64,000 nt of DNA, from assembly GCA_047495785.1 (NCBI GenBank), contig JBLDXI010000031.1:1364001-1428000 (forward strand), read 5' to 3'. Shown here piece after piece: positions 43,937 through 56,512 of this stretch. The stretch is from Lepidodermella squamata (taxonomy: Eukaryota; Gastrotricha). The notes under the pieces were generated by a model. The model made no database searches. It was not told the origin of the DNA and worked only from the letters and a program-made list of their open reading frames with translations. The position numbers were made by a program, and so were the translations under genes. The first letter of the stretch is position 1, and each line of letters opens with the position of its first letter.

Positions 43937-44008
43937 TTCCCTGACCGGGAATCGAACCCGGGCCGCCGCGGTGAAAGCGCGGAATCCTAACCACTAGACC
44001 ATCAGGGA
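43937..44008 (-). tRNA. tRNA-Glu(TTC)
   Basis: Minus strand. Same scaffold as the CTC genes, but the anticodon loop is CTTTCAC, giving TTC. The acceptor TCCCTGA/TCAGGGA is perfect. Confidence 0.93.
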
Positions 44009-44068
44009 GATATGAAATTAAATGCCTGGATTATGTGATTATGAAATTCAAATGAAGAAAAAACGAGT

Positions 44069-44133
44069 GGGCCCGTTTGGGAATTGAACCCGAGACCTCT
44101 CCCACCCGAATCATACTCCCAGACCTACGGGCC
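44069..44133 (-). pseudogene. tRNA-Pro-like, anticodon arm deleted
   Basis: The minus strand has a Pro-type acceptor (GGCCCGT/ACGGGCC) and D-arm (GGTCTGGGAGTATGA), and a T-arm with GGTTCAATTCC. The anticodon arm is about six bases too short and does not pair, although a TGG triplet is present. Confidence 0.65.
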
Positions 44134-44202
44134 TGCGATAGAAAACCCCCGTGGGCTTCTAATATGACAATTAGGGTAGGCCAAAGGCAGCGCAAAAAGG
44201 TA

Positions 44203-44275
44203 CGCCGAGACCCGGGATCGAACCAGGGACCTTTAGATCTTCAGTCTAACGCTCTCCCAACTGAGCTATCTCGGC
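44203..44275 (-). tRNA. tRNA-Phe(GAA)
   Basis: Minus strand. Anticodon arm TTAGA-CTGAAGA-TCTAA gives GAA. The acceptor GCCGAGA pairs with TCTCGGC. Its flanks resemble those of the chimeric half at 38488. Confidence 0.93.
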
Positions 44276-44730
44276 TAGATGGCAGAAGGGTGGTCACTTT
44301 CCGCTACATTTCAAATTTCCTGATCGCAGTAAAAATTAAACAAACCCCTCGAACCATGCGTGTCGCGTGCACTTTGAACCAACCAATCACAGACTTGAAA
44401 CAACCCGACCAATCAGATAATTGTGGATTCACTGGTTCCACTAAGACAACCCCGCCTTGCTCTTACTTGGTCGTCGTTTGGCAAAGGCGAACAGAATGGA
44501 ACTTTAAACTTCAATACCCAGCACGTTTATTTAGTCCAATAGCTTTCATGAGATCATTATTTAAAAAAACGCAAATATGACAAAAACAGTTTTATTTCAA
44601 CAATAATTACGCAATTTCAAGGTGAAAAAGTTGCAATCATTAAAAATGAGTGATTTGGTCGGTGCGATTTTCGTAAAAAGATCAGATAAGGCTATACCCA
44701 AAAACGCTGGAAATGCCAACAGTCAACAGT
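44276..44730. other. Spacer between tRNA cluster and SPICE1 3' end
   Basis: No gene. Part of it (accccgccttgctcttact near 44450) matches the flank of tRNA-Arg near 38730, so it is a decayed copy of that interval without the tRNA. Confidence 0.6.
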
Positions 44731-47700
44731 CTACGGTTTGTTGTGATAACGCCCTCCCATCGTATGCACTGATTTTTGCATAGCCTGCAGCCTGGCCCTA
44801 GCCTGTTCATGCTGCCGCGTCAATTCAGCCAACTGCGTGCCTAAACGATCCCCGAAATAAGTCGATGAGCTTTTCGAAACACTATCATTAGCCTGCTGGC
44901 CGCTGATACTCGGGCAAAAGTGAATGGAGGATGGTACGGGTGAGATGGTGGGGGAATCATGTTTAACCTCATTTCTAGACAATTTCACATTTTCTTGATT
45001 TTCAGCTGAATTATCGTGACTTTTAGCGGCTGATTTCGCCTCGTCGCCAAACCACGGCTGGCCATCAAAGTCGTCATCGGCGAAATCGTCCAATTCGTGG
45101 TCCATGGCTGGCGGGACATTGACAACAGGCTGGTCGGTGACTTTTGACGTCGAGCAAGCGCCGCTTGTATCAGCGACTGAGGGCGGCGATTTTTGAACGC
45201 AGATGCCTTCCAATTCGGATCGAATCCGCTGCAGCGATTCGGTTGTTGCGCTCGACGTAACCCGCAGTTCTTTCTGGAAATTTTCAATCTTCTCCTCGCA
45301 GCGAGTTATTTTCTAGGGAAAATGAAAGAAAATTAGCGATTTTAGAACTTGAATGGTTAATTTTGAAGGCGATGAAGCTGTTGAAAATAGTCTTTCAACA
45401 AAACACGAAAAAGATTGGTTTAATTTTCATCGGTTCAATCTGCGAAACTTTCCCCGAAAATCCATAAATTTGGTGAAAAATTGGAAGTTTATTGAATTTT
45501 AAAGGATTCGTCAAGTTCAGTTCGTATAAAAAATTTGTTGATTAATTCGATTTCATTTCCAGCTTTCAAGGTGTTTTTCTGCGCTTCATTTTCTATGTTA
45601 TATCTGGTGGCTGTAATTTGCCTCAAGCAGAAAAAACGAGAAAAAATGTAGCTGTTCGACGAGTCGGCAGAGGCATTAGATGACGAACCAGACGTTGTTC
45701 CGAGCGTCATGACATCGCGATCGAAGGGTCCCTCAACAACAGGAAAATGCTGCCGTAACTGCAAAGGCGAAAAAGCGGGAGGCTGCCCTTACTAGGTTAG
45801 CTCAAGTTACGCATCTGACGAGCATTCTGGAGCAAACAGAGCTTGATCGAAACAGAGACGAAGTTCGGCTATATGCACTCTACTCTCAACTGGTTCCGGA
45901 TGATCTAACGACACTCGGCTGCTGCGACATCGTTTATGCCCAGCAGCGAAAGCATACGACTCAATTTCCGCTTCTGGTCAACGTACGTCTTCTCGACCCC
46001 GGCCTCGTCATCCGGAATCAATCGATTATCCGGCATCGCAATCAGGCGACCACCGCAAAATGCTGGCGATGCTAAACCGAAACTTCCGATACGATGCTGA
46101 TTCGAACATTCTGCCGTTCACCTAGGGTGGACTTTTTAGCTCAGAAATTGAGTCCGACATTGACGATGAATAATGTTTGTATTGTATGATCGCACACCAA
46201 AATGATATTGACGAAAACGTTAGAATGCAGCTGTGTGATAATGAGAGCGGCATGACATTCGAACAGGCGATTTATTGCCTCGCAATGGCTTTACGTAGAA
46301 ACATTCGTGTGGTCCAAATTAACCTTCCTGACTATGTGTATGGCAACTTCGACGAATCCAAGAAATACGTATTTTTTACAATTCCATCAACCATTACATC
46401 TCCCTTGTTAAAAAGTGACTGCCACTTTTCTGATTGCCTATACAACGCCTATACGACCATTTCCCATTGTTTACTAATGCCAGAGCCAGAGCCGAAAAAA
46501 TGACTCGGGGTCGCCAAATTGTTTTCATTGATTTGAACATTTCAGAGTCAACATGGAAAACCACTGCTACAATCTCCGCGGTTTCATAGCAAAGTAATGG
46601 CTAGCTATTTCTACAGCTTTCTTGTTTTCTTTAGATATCTACCGCTGGAAATTCTCTTCATCCAACAAGGAAAGAAGCATTTGAAATCATGTGTCCATTT
46701 CTCACTGTTCTATATATGATGGCTAATGCGATATTTCGGCAATTTTTTGGTTTGGTGTCTTTTAGCTTCCATAACAGCGGGCTTCACAGAAGTTACGGTT
46801 TAATACCAGCGGTGCACGTACATTTTCAGCCTGGCCAATTAGCCAAATAGTTGGCTGTAATCATCAAGAGATGACTTGGCTACCACTCCTTCAGTGGACC
46901 GCTGGTGAAAAACTCAAAACTCCATAATTCACTCCATTTTAAATACACTATATACAACTGCTGAAAAATTCGGGGTTGACCGTGTATCAGCATGGAAAAT
47001 TCAATTCCAAATTCGTTTGAATTTTCAGCAAAATATTGGATTACAATTATGAGTATACAAGATTCCAAATATTACCTCATTCAAAACGTTAACCGACGCC
47101 GTAGCCGAGTCGTTTCGATTAGAATTTGCGTTCATCTCCGCAATTTGCTTCTCCAACTGCCGAACTCGCGAAACCAGGCCCAACAAAACGCGAACCAGCA
47201 ACGCCGTGTGACCGCTCAACGTCGGATGGCTACTGCCAGAACTCGAATTGTCATCGCCAGCATCAGCCAACAAATCCGCATCAGCCGCCTCGATTTGAAG
47301 CGCTGAAAACAACTGCTCCAACGCGGCGACAGTTTCGGGCAAGCGAGACCGTTTCGAATGACTGTCAGACGGCGTTTTAATCGAGGTTCCAGCCTGGCTA
47401 GAAACTGAACTCGGTTCCTTTTTGTCATTATTCAAAAAAATCGCAGTATTTTTCGTCGACATCGAGCTGTTAGACAGTGACGAATTAGCCCGTTTCGTAT
47501 TTTCAGTGATTTTCGCGTCATTTAAAGCTGTTGGCGCTGTTACGGCCTCGGCTAGCCGGTCGAGGCGTGTTTTCACCATCGGCGTAATTTGAACAGGCAA
47601 CAGCGAGTTTTTCTCATGATATTTCTCGCTATTTTCGTCGTCGTCGAAATCGCTGTTGTTGTCGTCGTTGGTCCGGCGGGTTATCGGTGGATTTACGCCG

Positions 47701-50549
47701 TGCAGCTCGGCCGATGAGACAGAGCAGATTGATGGGGCGGTTATTCGAGCGCTTTTCTGCAGAATTCGATCGGCACACATCGCCAGCGTTTGCGGCGATA
47801 AGTCAGTCTAATATTTCAACCAAAATCATAGATTCAACGAATGATGCTTTGATTTGACATTTCTTAATAATACACATATGGATTTGATGAATAAGGCCTA
47901 CAGAGCTTTAAAATCTTACAAAATGCGCCATGCTATTTTAAAAATTCCTTTCTCAAAATTCATGTTTTAAGCGCCGCAATACGAGCAAAAATTGCTTAAT
48001 TAACTTTAAAAATGTATTGCAAAAATTCCGAAAAAGGACATCGATAAAATGCCCGTGATCCTCCGAACTTATATTAATTATTTTTTTCCATAAAAGGCCA
48101 ATTCCCGATCTTGCTCCTCGCTGTATTTCCTAGCATCAGATGGTAAACATTTGTATATGGATCTTTATTATTGCCGAAGTCTCATTTGTTACCCTTTCGA
48201 AGCTTCCTGACGTACCAAGTTAGCAACGAGCAAATGCTCCGTAATTCTAATTCGAGCAATAATAATGATGAATAGTAGCGTAGCTCACTCTTCTCGAGAA
48301 AACGTCACTGCTCAAGCCTCTGATCCGGGCAATAAATCTGCTGCTAAGGTGTGCAATTCAACCTTTCTTCTGCCTTCTGCAAAAAGTGTTCAACAAAGGA
48401 TTTTTCAATGGAAATTTCCGACGCAAATTTTATCCATGATTTCCTTAGTAGACACCGTTGCATGGCATAGAGTTCGGTTTTAGCTTGATGGGGTTCAAAG
48501 CAACAGGTCCCAATTCTCATTTCGAAACTGGGCTACAAATATTTCGACATTTTTCTCCGAAGTTATGCGAAATGCAAGCGTACTGAAATGCTAATGAACA
48601 ACAAGCCTTCGATTCGAATGAAACTGAATTTTCATCACAAATTTTCATCACACGTAAAACATTTTCGCTTTACATTTTTCGAGCGAGAACCCCATATTCA
48701 ATCGATTCCAAATTTGATGAATTTCATTTAAAAACCGCCGATAAATTCGAAAGTTAGCCTTTGTAATGGCCGCGCGCGGTTTTAAAAATACTAAAAACCA
48801 TGTGGAGGCACGACTTAAACTTGTGCGCGCGCAATTCTGCAAGTCCCAACGATTCATTAAATTTCAATTTTAAATAATTTATTCCATACGAATTTTAGAT
48901 AAGAATATTCAGTTTTAACTGCTCTGTCCAATGTCCAATATCATGATCGTGGACGAATTTAATTTAAAAAATAAATTGGGGTATAATTCGGGAATTTGTT
49001 TGCTCGCATTGTGCGCGCGCTCACACGTGTTACGCAATCGCACGCACAAAACGCCAGCCAATAGGAGCGCGCGCGTGGAGGAAACTTGGGCGGGCCTGAA
49101 AATGTGCTTCTTCCACTTGACTAATAAAAACGAAGTAGCCTCAAGTTTGCTTTAAAATTAATTCCTTAGGAATATCCTGTCATGGGCTCACGCTATCCCC
49201 TTCACTCGCGCTGCCGTCAGTAACTACTAAGCCGTGCTGAAAGAAGTTGCTAAACTGGTTCAATAGAAGCCCGAACAAATCTTCAATTGCGATGAAAGCG
49301 GCCTTCAATAAAATACTCCTGCTAAAATGGTCAGTTTCGAGAAACATCCGCCTTTTTCTCAAGAAGAAGAAACTCATGTTTTATTGAAAAAACACATGTA
49401 TGGCAGATAAATACTAACTGCTTGCCCTATGACACATAAAGTTGAGAACTAAGAATAGCTATTGTTTCTAGTTTATATATTGTATTATATCAAGGTGCTA
49501 ATGAGCTAGTGTGCTACTTGTTATTATACAAGTGGTAATGTAAAATTCGGCACGAGTCCTTAACTACAGAAAGAACAATATCGTTCAACAAGGATTTATT
49601 AAGGTTAAGTTTGTTAAAAAGTTCGATTAGTCCACGCGTAACAGTTCCGCGCGCTCCTATCGATCTACACTCGAAAAGGCGACAATCAGGTCTCTAAAAT
49701 CTCGCCGGCCGAACGCGGCGCCACGGTTACGGTAATTGCGACATGCTCTGCTTCGGGTCAGTTTTTACTGCTCACAATCATTTTTAGGGGCTAACAAGTA
49801 AACCCTTCAAGACTTTTCAAAACAGTCTTTGCCTTGACTTTTCTCATTGTTAGTCTGATCTCTATGACCGAAAACAACAATTGATCAACAATTTAAAAAC
49901 TGTTTTCAAGCTTTATCTAATGCAAACTGTTTCTCAGGGATCTGATCATTATTTGTAAAGAAATCGGAGACTAAAATTGTCGATTACTCGTTCAATTTTC
50001 CCCCAATCATTTGATGAATATGAAGCAATTTTGATAAACCAAATGCGCTATTTTTTCATATCCACGCTGCCAGGAAAAAAATGATGATAACTCGTTCAAC
50101 CGTTTAAACCATCTTGATTACAAGAGTATAAGTATTCCTTACCACTTCTGAGCAGATCGATTCGGGTTTCGGCAATACTTCTTTGATGAAAACGGCGGGC
50201 AGCGGCTTTTTTGCCGATTTCACGACCGAATTTAACGCTCGTTTCTGAAGCTCGATTTTAGCCGCAAGCTGATTTTTACTCATATGCGAGCTTTTACGAC
50301 GAGCCTGTAAATAAATCGGGATGCTACATTCATTCTGAGAGTTAGCATTCGAAACTTACAATTTCCGCAGGTGACGCCTTATATTCGTCTAAATCGTTGA
50401 CAGTATTCTGAAAATTGAGCGAATTAGGTAAAACTCAGGCAAAATGACCATTAACTTACATCCCAATGAGCCGGCATTTTCTCGCGTGATCGACCAGCCG
50501 CACTAGCCAAAGTCGGCTTGCTTTTCCTGCCCTTAGCCACAGACGCCAT
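44731..50549 (-). CDS. SPICE1: Spindle and centriole-associated protein 1
   Basis: Minus-strand exons 50549-50460, 50407-50360, 50304-50143, 47807-47076 and 45312-44731 join in phase 0 to 537 residues. The N-terminus carries the SPICE1 signature WDNTVNDLDEYKASPAEIAR, then RKSSHMSKNQLAAKIELQKR, spread across three exons. The middle is acidic and Ser-rich with a predicted coiled stretch (LVSRVRQLEKQIAEMNA, about 320-340). The C-terminus has a short coiled coil (QLAELTRQHEQARARLQAM) matching the conserved end of the family. SPICE1 acts in centriole duplication and spindle formation. Introns 3 and 4 (2.3 and 1.8 kb) hold transposon relics and unrecognised open stretches; a missed small exon is possible. 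The human protein is longer (about 855 residues), chiefly in the variable middle. An ATF7IP-like gene ends 154 bp upstream on the same strand. Confidence 0.85.
45730..46503 (+). other. Unrecognised coding-like relic nested in SPICE1 intron 4
   Basis: On the strand opposite SPICE1, protein-like stretches run from about 45750 (AKAKKREAALTRLAQVTHLT, VPDDLTTLGCCDIVYAQQRK) and from 46177 to 46503 (MTFEQAIYCLAMALRRNIRV, FDESKKYVFFTIPS). They are in different frames separated by stops. This looks like a decayed element or gene; the family is not recognised. Confidence 0.35.
49200..49385 (+). mobile_element. Pogo/Tigger-type transposase relic in SPICE1 intron 3
   Basis: The plus-strand translation contains KPEQIFNCDESGLQ followed by NTPAKMVSFEKHPP, resembling the first catalytic Asp block of pogo/Tigger (CENP-B-like) DDE transposases. 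It is flanked by in-frame stops. Confidence 0.42.
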
Positions 50550-50703
50550 ATTTTGTCTTATCAATAATTCTAATAATAAAATGTGATATTTTATACGAAA
50601 ATGCAATGTTGTTTACTGCATCCATCAATAACAATGATAAATTAGGAAGTGTCGAGTAAAACAAATGTAGAATAGGAGAAGAAATCGTGCAGTAATAATT
50701 TTT

Positions 50704-51336
50704 CTAGACAACAAACACAGGAGATAGGCGTGAGCAAGCACCGTTCGTGTAAACAGCTCTCACGGCGAATTTGTATGTCATCTCTCTGCGAACATGCGAT
50801 AAGGCCATGCCCATGTCTTTTCCAACCGGTTTGATTGAGGCGATTTTATGCCAGTCGGATGGACTGTTCGAGTCGTTGGACGATTTGAGTCGCGGTAGAA
50901 AAACGTAAAATTCAAATTGAAATATCGCAGGGTGAATGCTGTTCTCGTGACCAGGAACTCCCCACATCACTTGCAAAGAAACCTCATTTCCGTTTATATT
51001 ACGGTCCGCTATTGTTATCACAGGTCGGGGTAACGTTTTGTTCAGATCTCCAGGCGGCTCGCAGAACGCATCACCTATGGTACCTTTCCTCAACAAGAAG
51101 TTTTCATTCGGTATTTTTGAAACGATGGGCGGAGACTCCTGCTTCGGCTTCTCCGGGCTTTGCTGTTTCTGATAGTGATAAGCGGCATTTCGCATCCTAG
51201 CGCAGCACAGGCTGAGGTCTTTTGTCATCTCGGTAGCGATTCCCTGGCAGAGAAATTCATAGCAAGTTGACTCGATCAGACCGTGAGTAATTGACGTGAT
51301 CGAGCGCTCGCTCAACTCAATTTTTAGCAAGGGCAT
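50704..51336 (-). CDS. ATF7IP/Windei-like protein with C-terminal fibronectin III domain
   Basis: A single minus-strand exon of 210 residues from ATG 51336. Residues about 100-210 form a fibronectin type III domain of the ATF7IP type: PRPVITIADRNINGNEVSL, FEFYVFLPR, DWHKIASIKPVGKDMGMALS, then YKFAVRAVYTNG and a terminal SPVFVV. In ATF7IP (fly Windei) this domain lies at the C-terminus; the protein is the partner and stabiliser of the H3K9 methyltransferase SETDB1. The N-terminal 100 residues are not recognised, and the whole is far shorter than the 1,270-residue human protein, so the SETDB1-binding coiled coil may be missing or divergent. A strong acceptor (gattctag) lies 3 bases before the ATG, so further 5' exons or trans-splicing are possible. 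SPICE1 begins 154 bp downstream. Confidence 0.68.
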   Translation of the reverse strand: MPLLKIELSERSITSITHGLIESTCYEFLCQGIATEMTKDLSLCCARMRNAAYHYQKQQSPEKPKQESPPIVSKIPNENFLLRKGTIGDAFCEPPGDLNKTLPRPVITIADRNINGNEVSLQVMWGVPGHENSIHPAIFQFEFYVFLPRLKSSNDSNSPSDWHKIASIKPVGKDMGMALSHVRREMTYKFAVRAVYTNGACSRLSPVFVV

Positions 51337-52768
<1,432 letters not shown>

Positions 52769-52984
52769 TCTTCAATCATAACGAGTATTCCGGTTCTCTC
52801 CTTAAGATCAGCTGCTTTAGACTAATATTCCATTACACAGTTTCTGGCTCATAAGTTCATTCTATGGTATTTCCCGACCGACGTGTAATGATAAAATGAG
52901 TTGCTATTAATTAGGGATTGTTGTTCGATGACGATTCTAAGTCTTCAAGTTCACCCGTGCGGTCTTCTTTTGCAATTTTACTGT

Positions 52985-52990
52985 AATAAA
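52985..52990 (+). terminator. Poly(A) signal AATAAA of TMA7
   Basis: A canonical hexamer 217 bases after the TMA7 stop and 78 bases before the KAT8 ATG. TMA7 therefore probably has its own 3' end. Confidence 0.6.
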
Positions 52991-53067
52991 AAGTCTAAAT
53001 TCAGTTCCGTGTGTTTTTATAGAGAATTTTAAGATCCTTTATTGACTATTTCTTCAACTCTTCGAGT

Positions 53068-55160
53068 ATGGCGACTGAGTCGGCGTCTCGAACTGTTGAA
53101 ACCGGTACGAGGTACATGGTTAAGCGGAATGATGGCAAAATGAGTAAGATTTCACGCTGTTTCACTAAAATTCTGGTTTTACCAGCCGTATTTTCCAGAT
53201 CCTGGTGAAATTATGGAGACTAGAACAAATGAGGCGACTAAATCGAAAGAATATTATGTCCATTATGATGGAAGTAAGTCGAGTTATCCCCAGTAAAATG
53301 CATTCAAACGTGATTTTATTATAGTGAATCGTAGATTGGATGAGTGGGTTACAATCGATCGCATCGGCGAAGAAGCTCCACCCCCGAATGCAGCCGGAAA
53401 CGGTCAAACTCAGCCAGAAAACGAGAGGAAACTCATGACTCGTACACAACGGAGAAGACAGGACGTCTTAACAGGCCTCTGTGGGGAATTATCGCCCCCA
53501 CATGGCCATTCTCCCTCACCTATGTACCCGGCTTGTCCTGAAACGTGCCCTGGGTCGGTCCCAGGCGCGGCTCCTGGACATTTATCGGCATCTAGGACAA
53601 ATTCCGAGTCGGAAACCAAGGCGAAAAGAACGAAAGTTGGCTCAGGGGCTGTTGCTCAAAATCCAAGCTCTGATCACGAGCCTAAGGTGAGTTTTCGATT
53701 CTTGTTTTCAATGAATTTACGAATATTTTACACTTTTCCAGGTGAAATATATCGATCGAATTCAGTTGGGTGACTGGGAAATCGACACTTGGTACCATTC
53801 GCCGTACCCCGAAGAGTACGCCATGCAGTCGAAGCTGTGGATCTGCCAGTTCTGCCTGAAATACATGCGATATGAAACCACGTACCGCAAACACATAGCC
53901 GAGTGCAAACACCGTCAACCACCCGGAAAACGCATTTACTCTCATGGTAAGAAATTCGAAGAATGATAATTGGTCACAGGCCCTTATATGCGACAATTTT
54001 CAAAATGGAAAAAATCTCCAACCAATTTTTTTACTTTTATCCCTGCTTTAATCTTAATCCATTAAATTCTGCTCTCGATCTAAAAATCAATTTGCTAAAT
54101 TTTGCTCCCAGTTTTCTTAAAAATTTCGAAAATTAGCGCGAGTAAAATCTTAAATTTCTAATAAAATTGAATGAAAAAATACTAAATTTCATAATTTTTT
54201 CCTCTGAAAAATGAGATAAATTTTACCAAGAAATAAAATGGACTCATGATAAGATTAAACTAATGAGATAAACTCGTCGAAACAGCTTCATCACTAATTT
54301 CTCTTCATTATGAAAAAATTGAACATTAGGTATCGAAATTTTTGTCTCTTTCGTTCAAAACAAATTTTCCGCATCGAGTATGTAAAATATTAATGAAAAT
54401 TTCACGCCCTCACTTGAATGTGGTTGGAAACATAATATTGACTATTTTTGCCATTGTTAAAAATCGATTTTTTCCGCTCATTTTTCAAGGCGGTCTCGCC
54501 GTGTACGAAGTGGACGGGGTTGACAACAAACTCTACGCGCAGTGCCTGTGCCTGCTCGCGAAGCTCTTCCTCGACCACAAAACGCTGTACTTCGACGTCG
54601 AACCGTTCCTCTTCTACGTGCTCACCGAGGTCGACCAGACCGGCTCGCGACTGGTCGGCTACTTCTCCAAAGAGAAGCAATCCGTCGACAACAACAACGT
54701 CGCCTGCATCCTCACCCTCCCGCCCTACCAGCGAAACGGCTACGGCAAATTCCTAATCGCCCTCAGTTACGAACTCTCGAGGCTAGAAGGCATAGCCGGG
54801 TCGCCCGAGAAGCCGCTGTCTGACTTAGGACGGCTGTCGTATCGGTCCTACTGGACATGGGCGTTGCTAGACGCGTTACGGGTCTGCTCTGGCACGGTTT
54901 CAATCGCGGAACTGAGCCGGCGGACGGGCATCATGGCGTCGGACATTGTCTCCACCCTGCAAGTCCTAGGGCTCGTGCGCTACTGGAAGGGCCAGTACGT
55001 TGTCTCGGTGACGCCGAAGCTGATCGAAGAGCTGATCAAGTCGACGCAGTACCGCCCGCCCCCGGTGCCGGTGGTTCGGTCGGCGCTGCACTGGACGCCG
55101 CCGTTCCAGCAGCTGCAGGTGGCGTCGAGCGGCAAGCACAAGCTCGGCGTGGCTCATTGA
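53068..55160 (+). CDS. KAT8: MYST histone acetyltransferase MOF
   Basis: Exons 53068-53143, 53199-53273, 53325-53686, 53742-53946 and 54490-55160 join to 462 residues, close to the usual 458. An MRG-type chromodomain spans about 15-70 ([20 protein letters not shown] across a junction). A Pro/Ser-rich linker follows, then the MYST domain from about 171: [20 protein letters not shown], a C2HC zinc finger (C206, C209, H222, C226), [20 protein letters not shown] with the autoacetylated Lys near 270, acetyl-CoA loop QRNGYGK (320-326), and the catalytic Glu in [10 protein letters not shown] (about 346). MOF is the H4K16 acetyltransferase of MSL and NSL complexes. The pattern fits MOF rather than Tip60 or MOZ (for example [21 protein letters not shown]). 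The last exon is markedly GC-richer than the rest of the window. Introns are 50-56 bp except the last (543 bp). Confidence 0.95.
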
Positions 55161-56512
55161 TATAGATTGCATGCTCATTTTACCCTGCGATATGTTGTAG
55201 CTTTTTGTCAACTCTCTCGTTTATGATTTTTCTCTTGTCTTTGTTTTGTTATACTACTGAGTAATTAAAAAAATGACGACGATGGTTCTTTTATCGTGTT
55301 TTGATTTTCGTAAACTTTTTTTCGGTTTTTATTTCAGCTGTGATTGATCAGAATTTTGATGATGCGGTAATAAGTGGTTACGTGGAATTTTAGCAGATTC
55401 AAATACCAATATTTAGTCTGACTAGCCTCGAAAAGTTAGCATGTCCGAGGAGCAGAAGTAACTCGTCCATCCATTTCAAATTTTATCAATATTTAAGAAT
55501 TTTTTGACATTCAATACTCGGACTTTTACGTATCGATAAAAAGAAGAGTTTCTCTTATCAAACATCTCTCATGTTTTGCCAAGGTGATTGGAGTAATACT
55601 TAATTTTTAAGAAATATTGTAAGCGGCTTACCTTCGGATGTCAATTAGGCACCTCATCGTATCTCCATAACAAATGATCATTTTGGAATTTGGAACAAAA
55701 TTTGGCCAGGGCATTCCCTTAGCTTTGGCGCGGAGGGTGTTAAAAGAACAGGAAACCATTGAAGGAATTGATTAATTGATTGCCAGATTAAAAATGTGTT
55801 TGATTCACGTGTTGACTAATAAATATGTTGGCAAGATAGAAAAAGACGTTGGCAATACAAAAAAGTTGTTGGCAAGATGAAAACAGACTTAACAAATTTA
55901 CACTAGATACAATTAAATAATTTTCCAGAACACAATTTTGGTTAGATAGAAAAAGATGTTTGGCAAGATGAAAAAAGACACAGCCATCTCAGTTTTATCG
56001 AAAGATCTAAAGATTGGATTTTGCAGGGAATTTACTTGAAGTTCAGCTGAAAATTACAATTGTAAGTAGGCGTATGAAAATAAGCTTTGTGCAAAAATAT
56101 ATTTTCTCATTGTTTTTGAAAAACAGATGATGATGCGCCACCTTAATTTTTTCCGCAATTAGACCCATGGCTGGCTAAAACTGAGCATATTCGTCTAACT
56201 CCATGCAAAAATGTTTTTCGATCGCTAGGTAGCAGGTTAAAATTATTGTAAAATAAGCTTGTTCGATGAGCACTGACAACCATGATCCACCGGATTCGAA
56301 ATCTGTTGAATTGTAGTGAGAATCCTTAAACCAATCAAAATTAATTGCCCGTTTCGTGTTTTTCTGATGTCAACTACGACATTTTGTACCTCAGATTTAG
56401 CTTTGCTGTAGGATTTTCTTCCTCTCTACAGTTGAGCAATGTGGGAAATTGTCAGAAATTTTGCTAATTTTAGATATTTACTGATTAATTCCCCGCAGCG
56501 GCCGGGAAGAAA
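55161..56512. other. Intergenic region with repeat relic
   Basis: No gene is supported. 55818-55990 contains repeated ttggcaagat(g/a)(a/g)aaaa and ggttagatagaaaaaga words. They end gaaaaaagacacagcc, related to the arrays in the foldback element near 12100. Confidence 0.6.
55818..55990. repeat. Relic of the foldback-element family
   Basis: Several copies of a gttggcaagatgaaaa-type word, plus ggttagatagaaaaagatg. The terminal gatgaaaaaagacacagcc closely resembles gatgaaaaaagacatagcc at 12100-12118. Confidence 0.6.

Noticed and set aside
45489-45764. 91-codon minus-strand frame as an extra SPICE1 exon
   Set aside because: It has no similarity to SPICE1, and the flanking exons already join in phase 0 without it.
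53186-53198. Earlier acceptor (ttttaccag) for KAT8 exon 2
   Set aside because: Using it puts a stop in frame within a few codons; the acceptor at 53198 restores the chromodomain.
54402-55211. Alternative-frame open stretches over the KAT8 last exon
   Set aside because: They are shadows caused by the GC-rich coding strand; the MYST frame is unambiguous.
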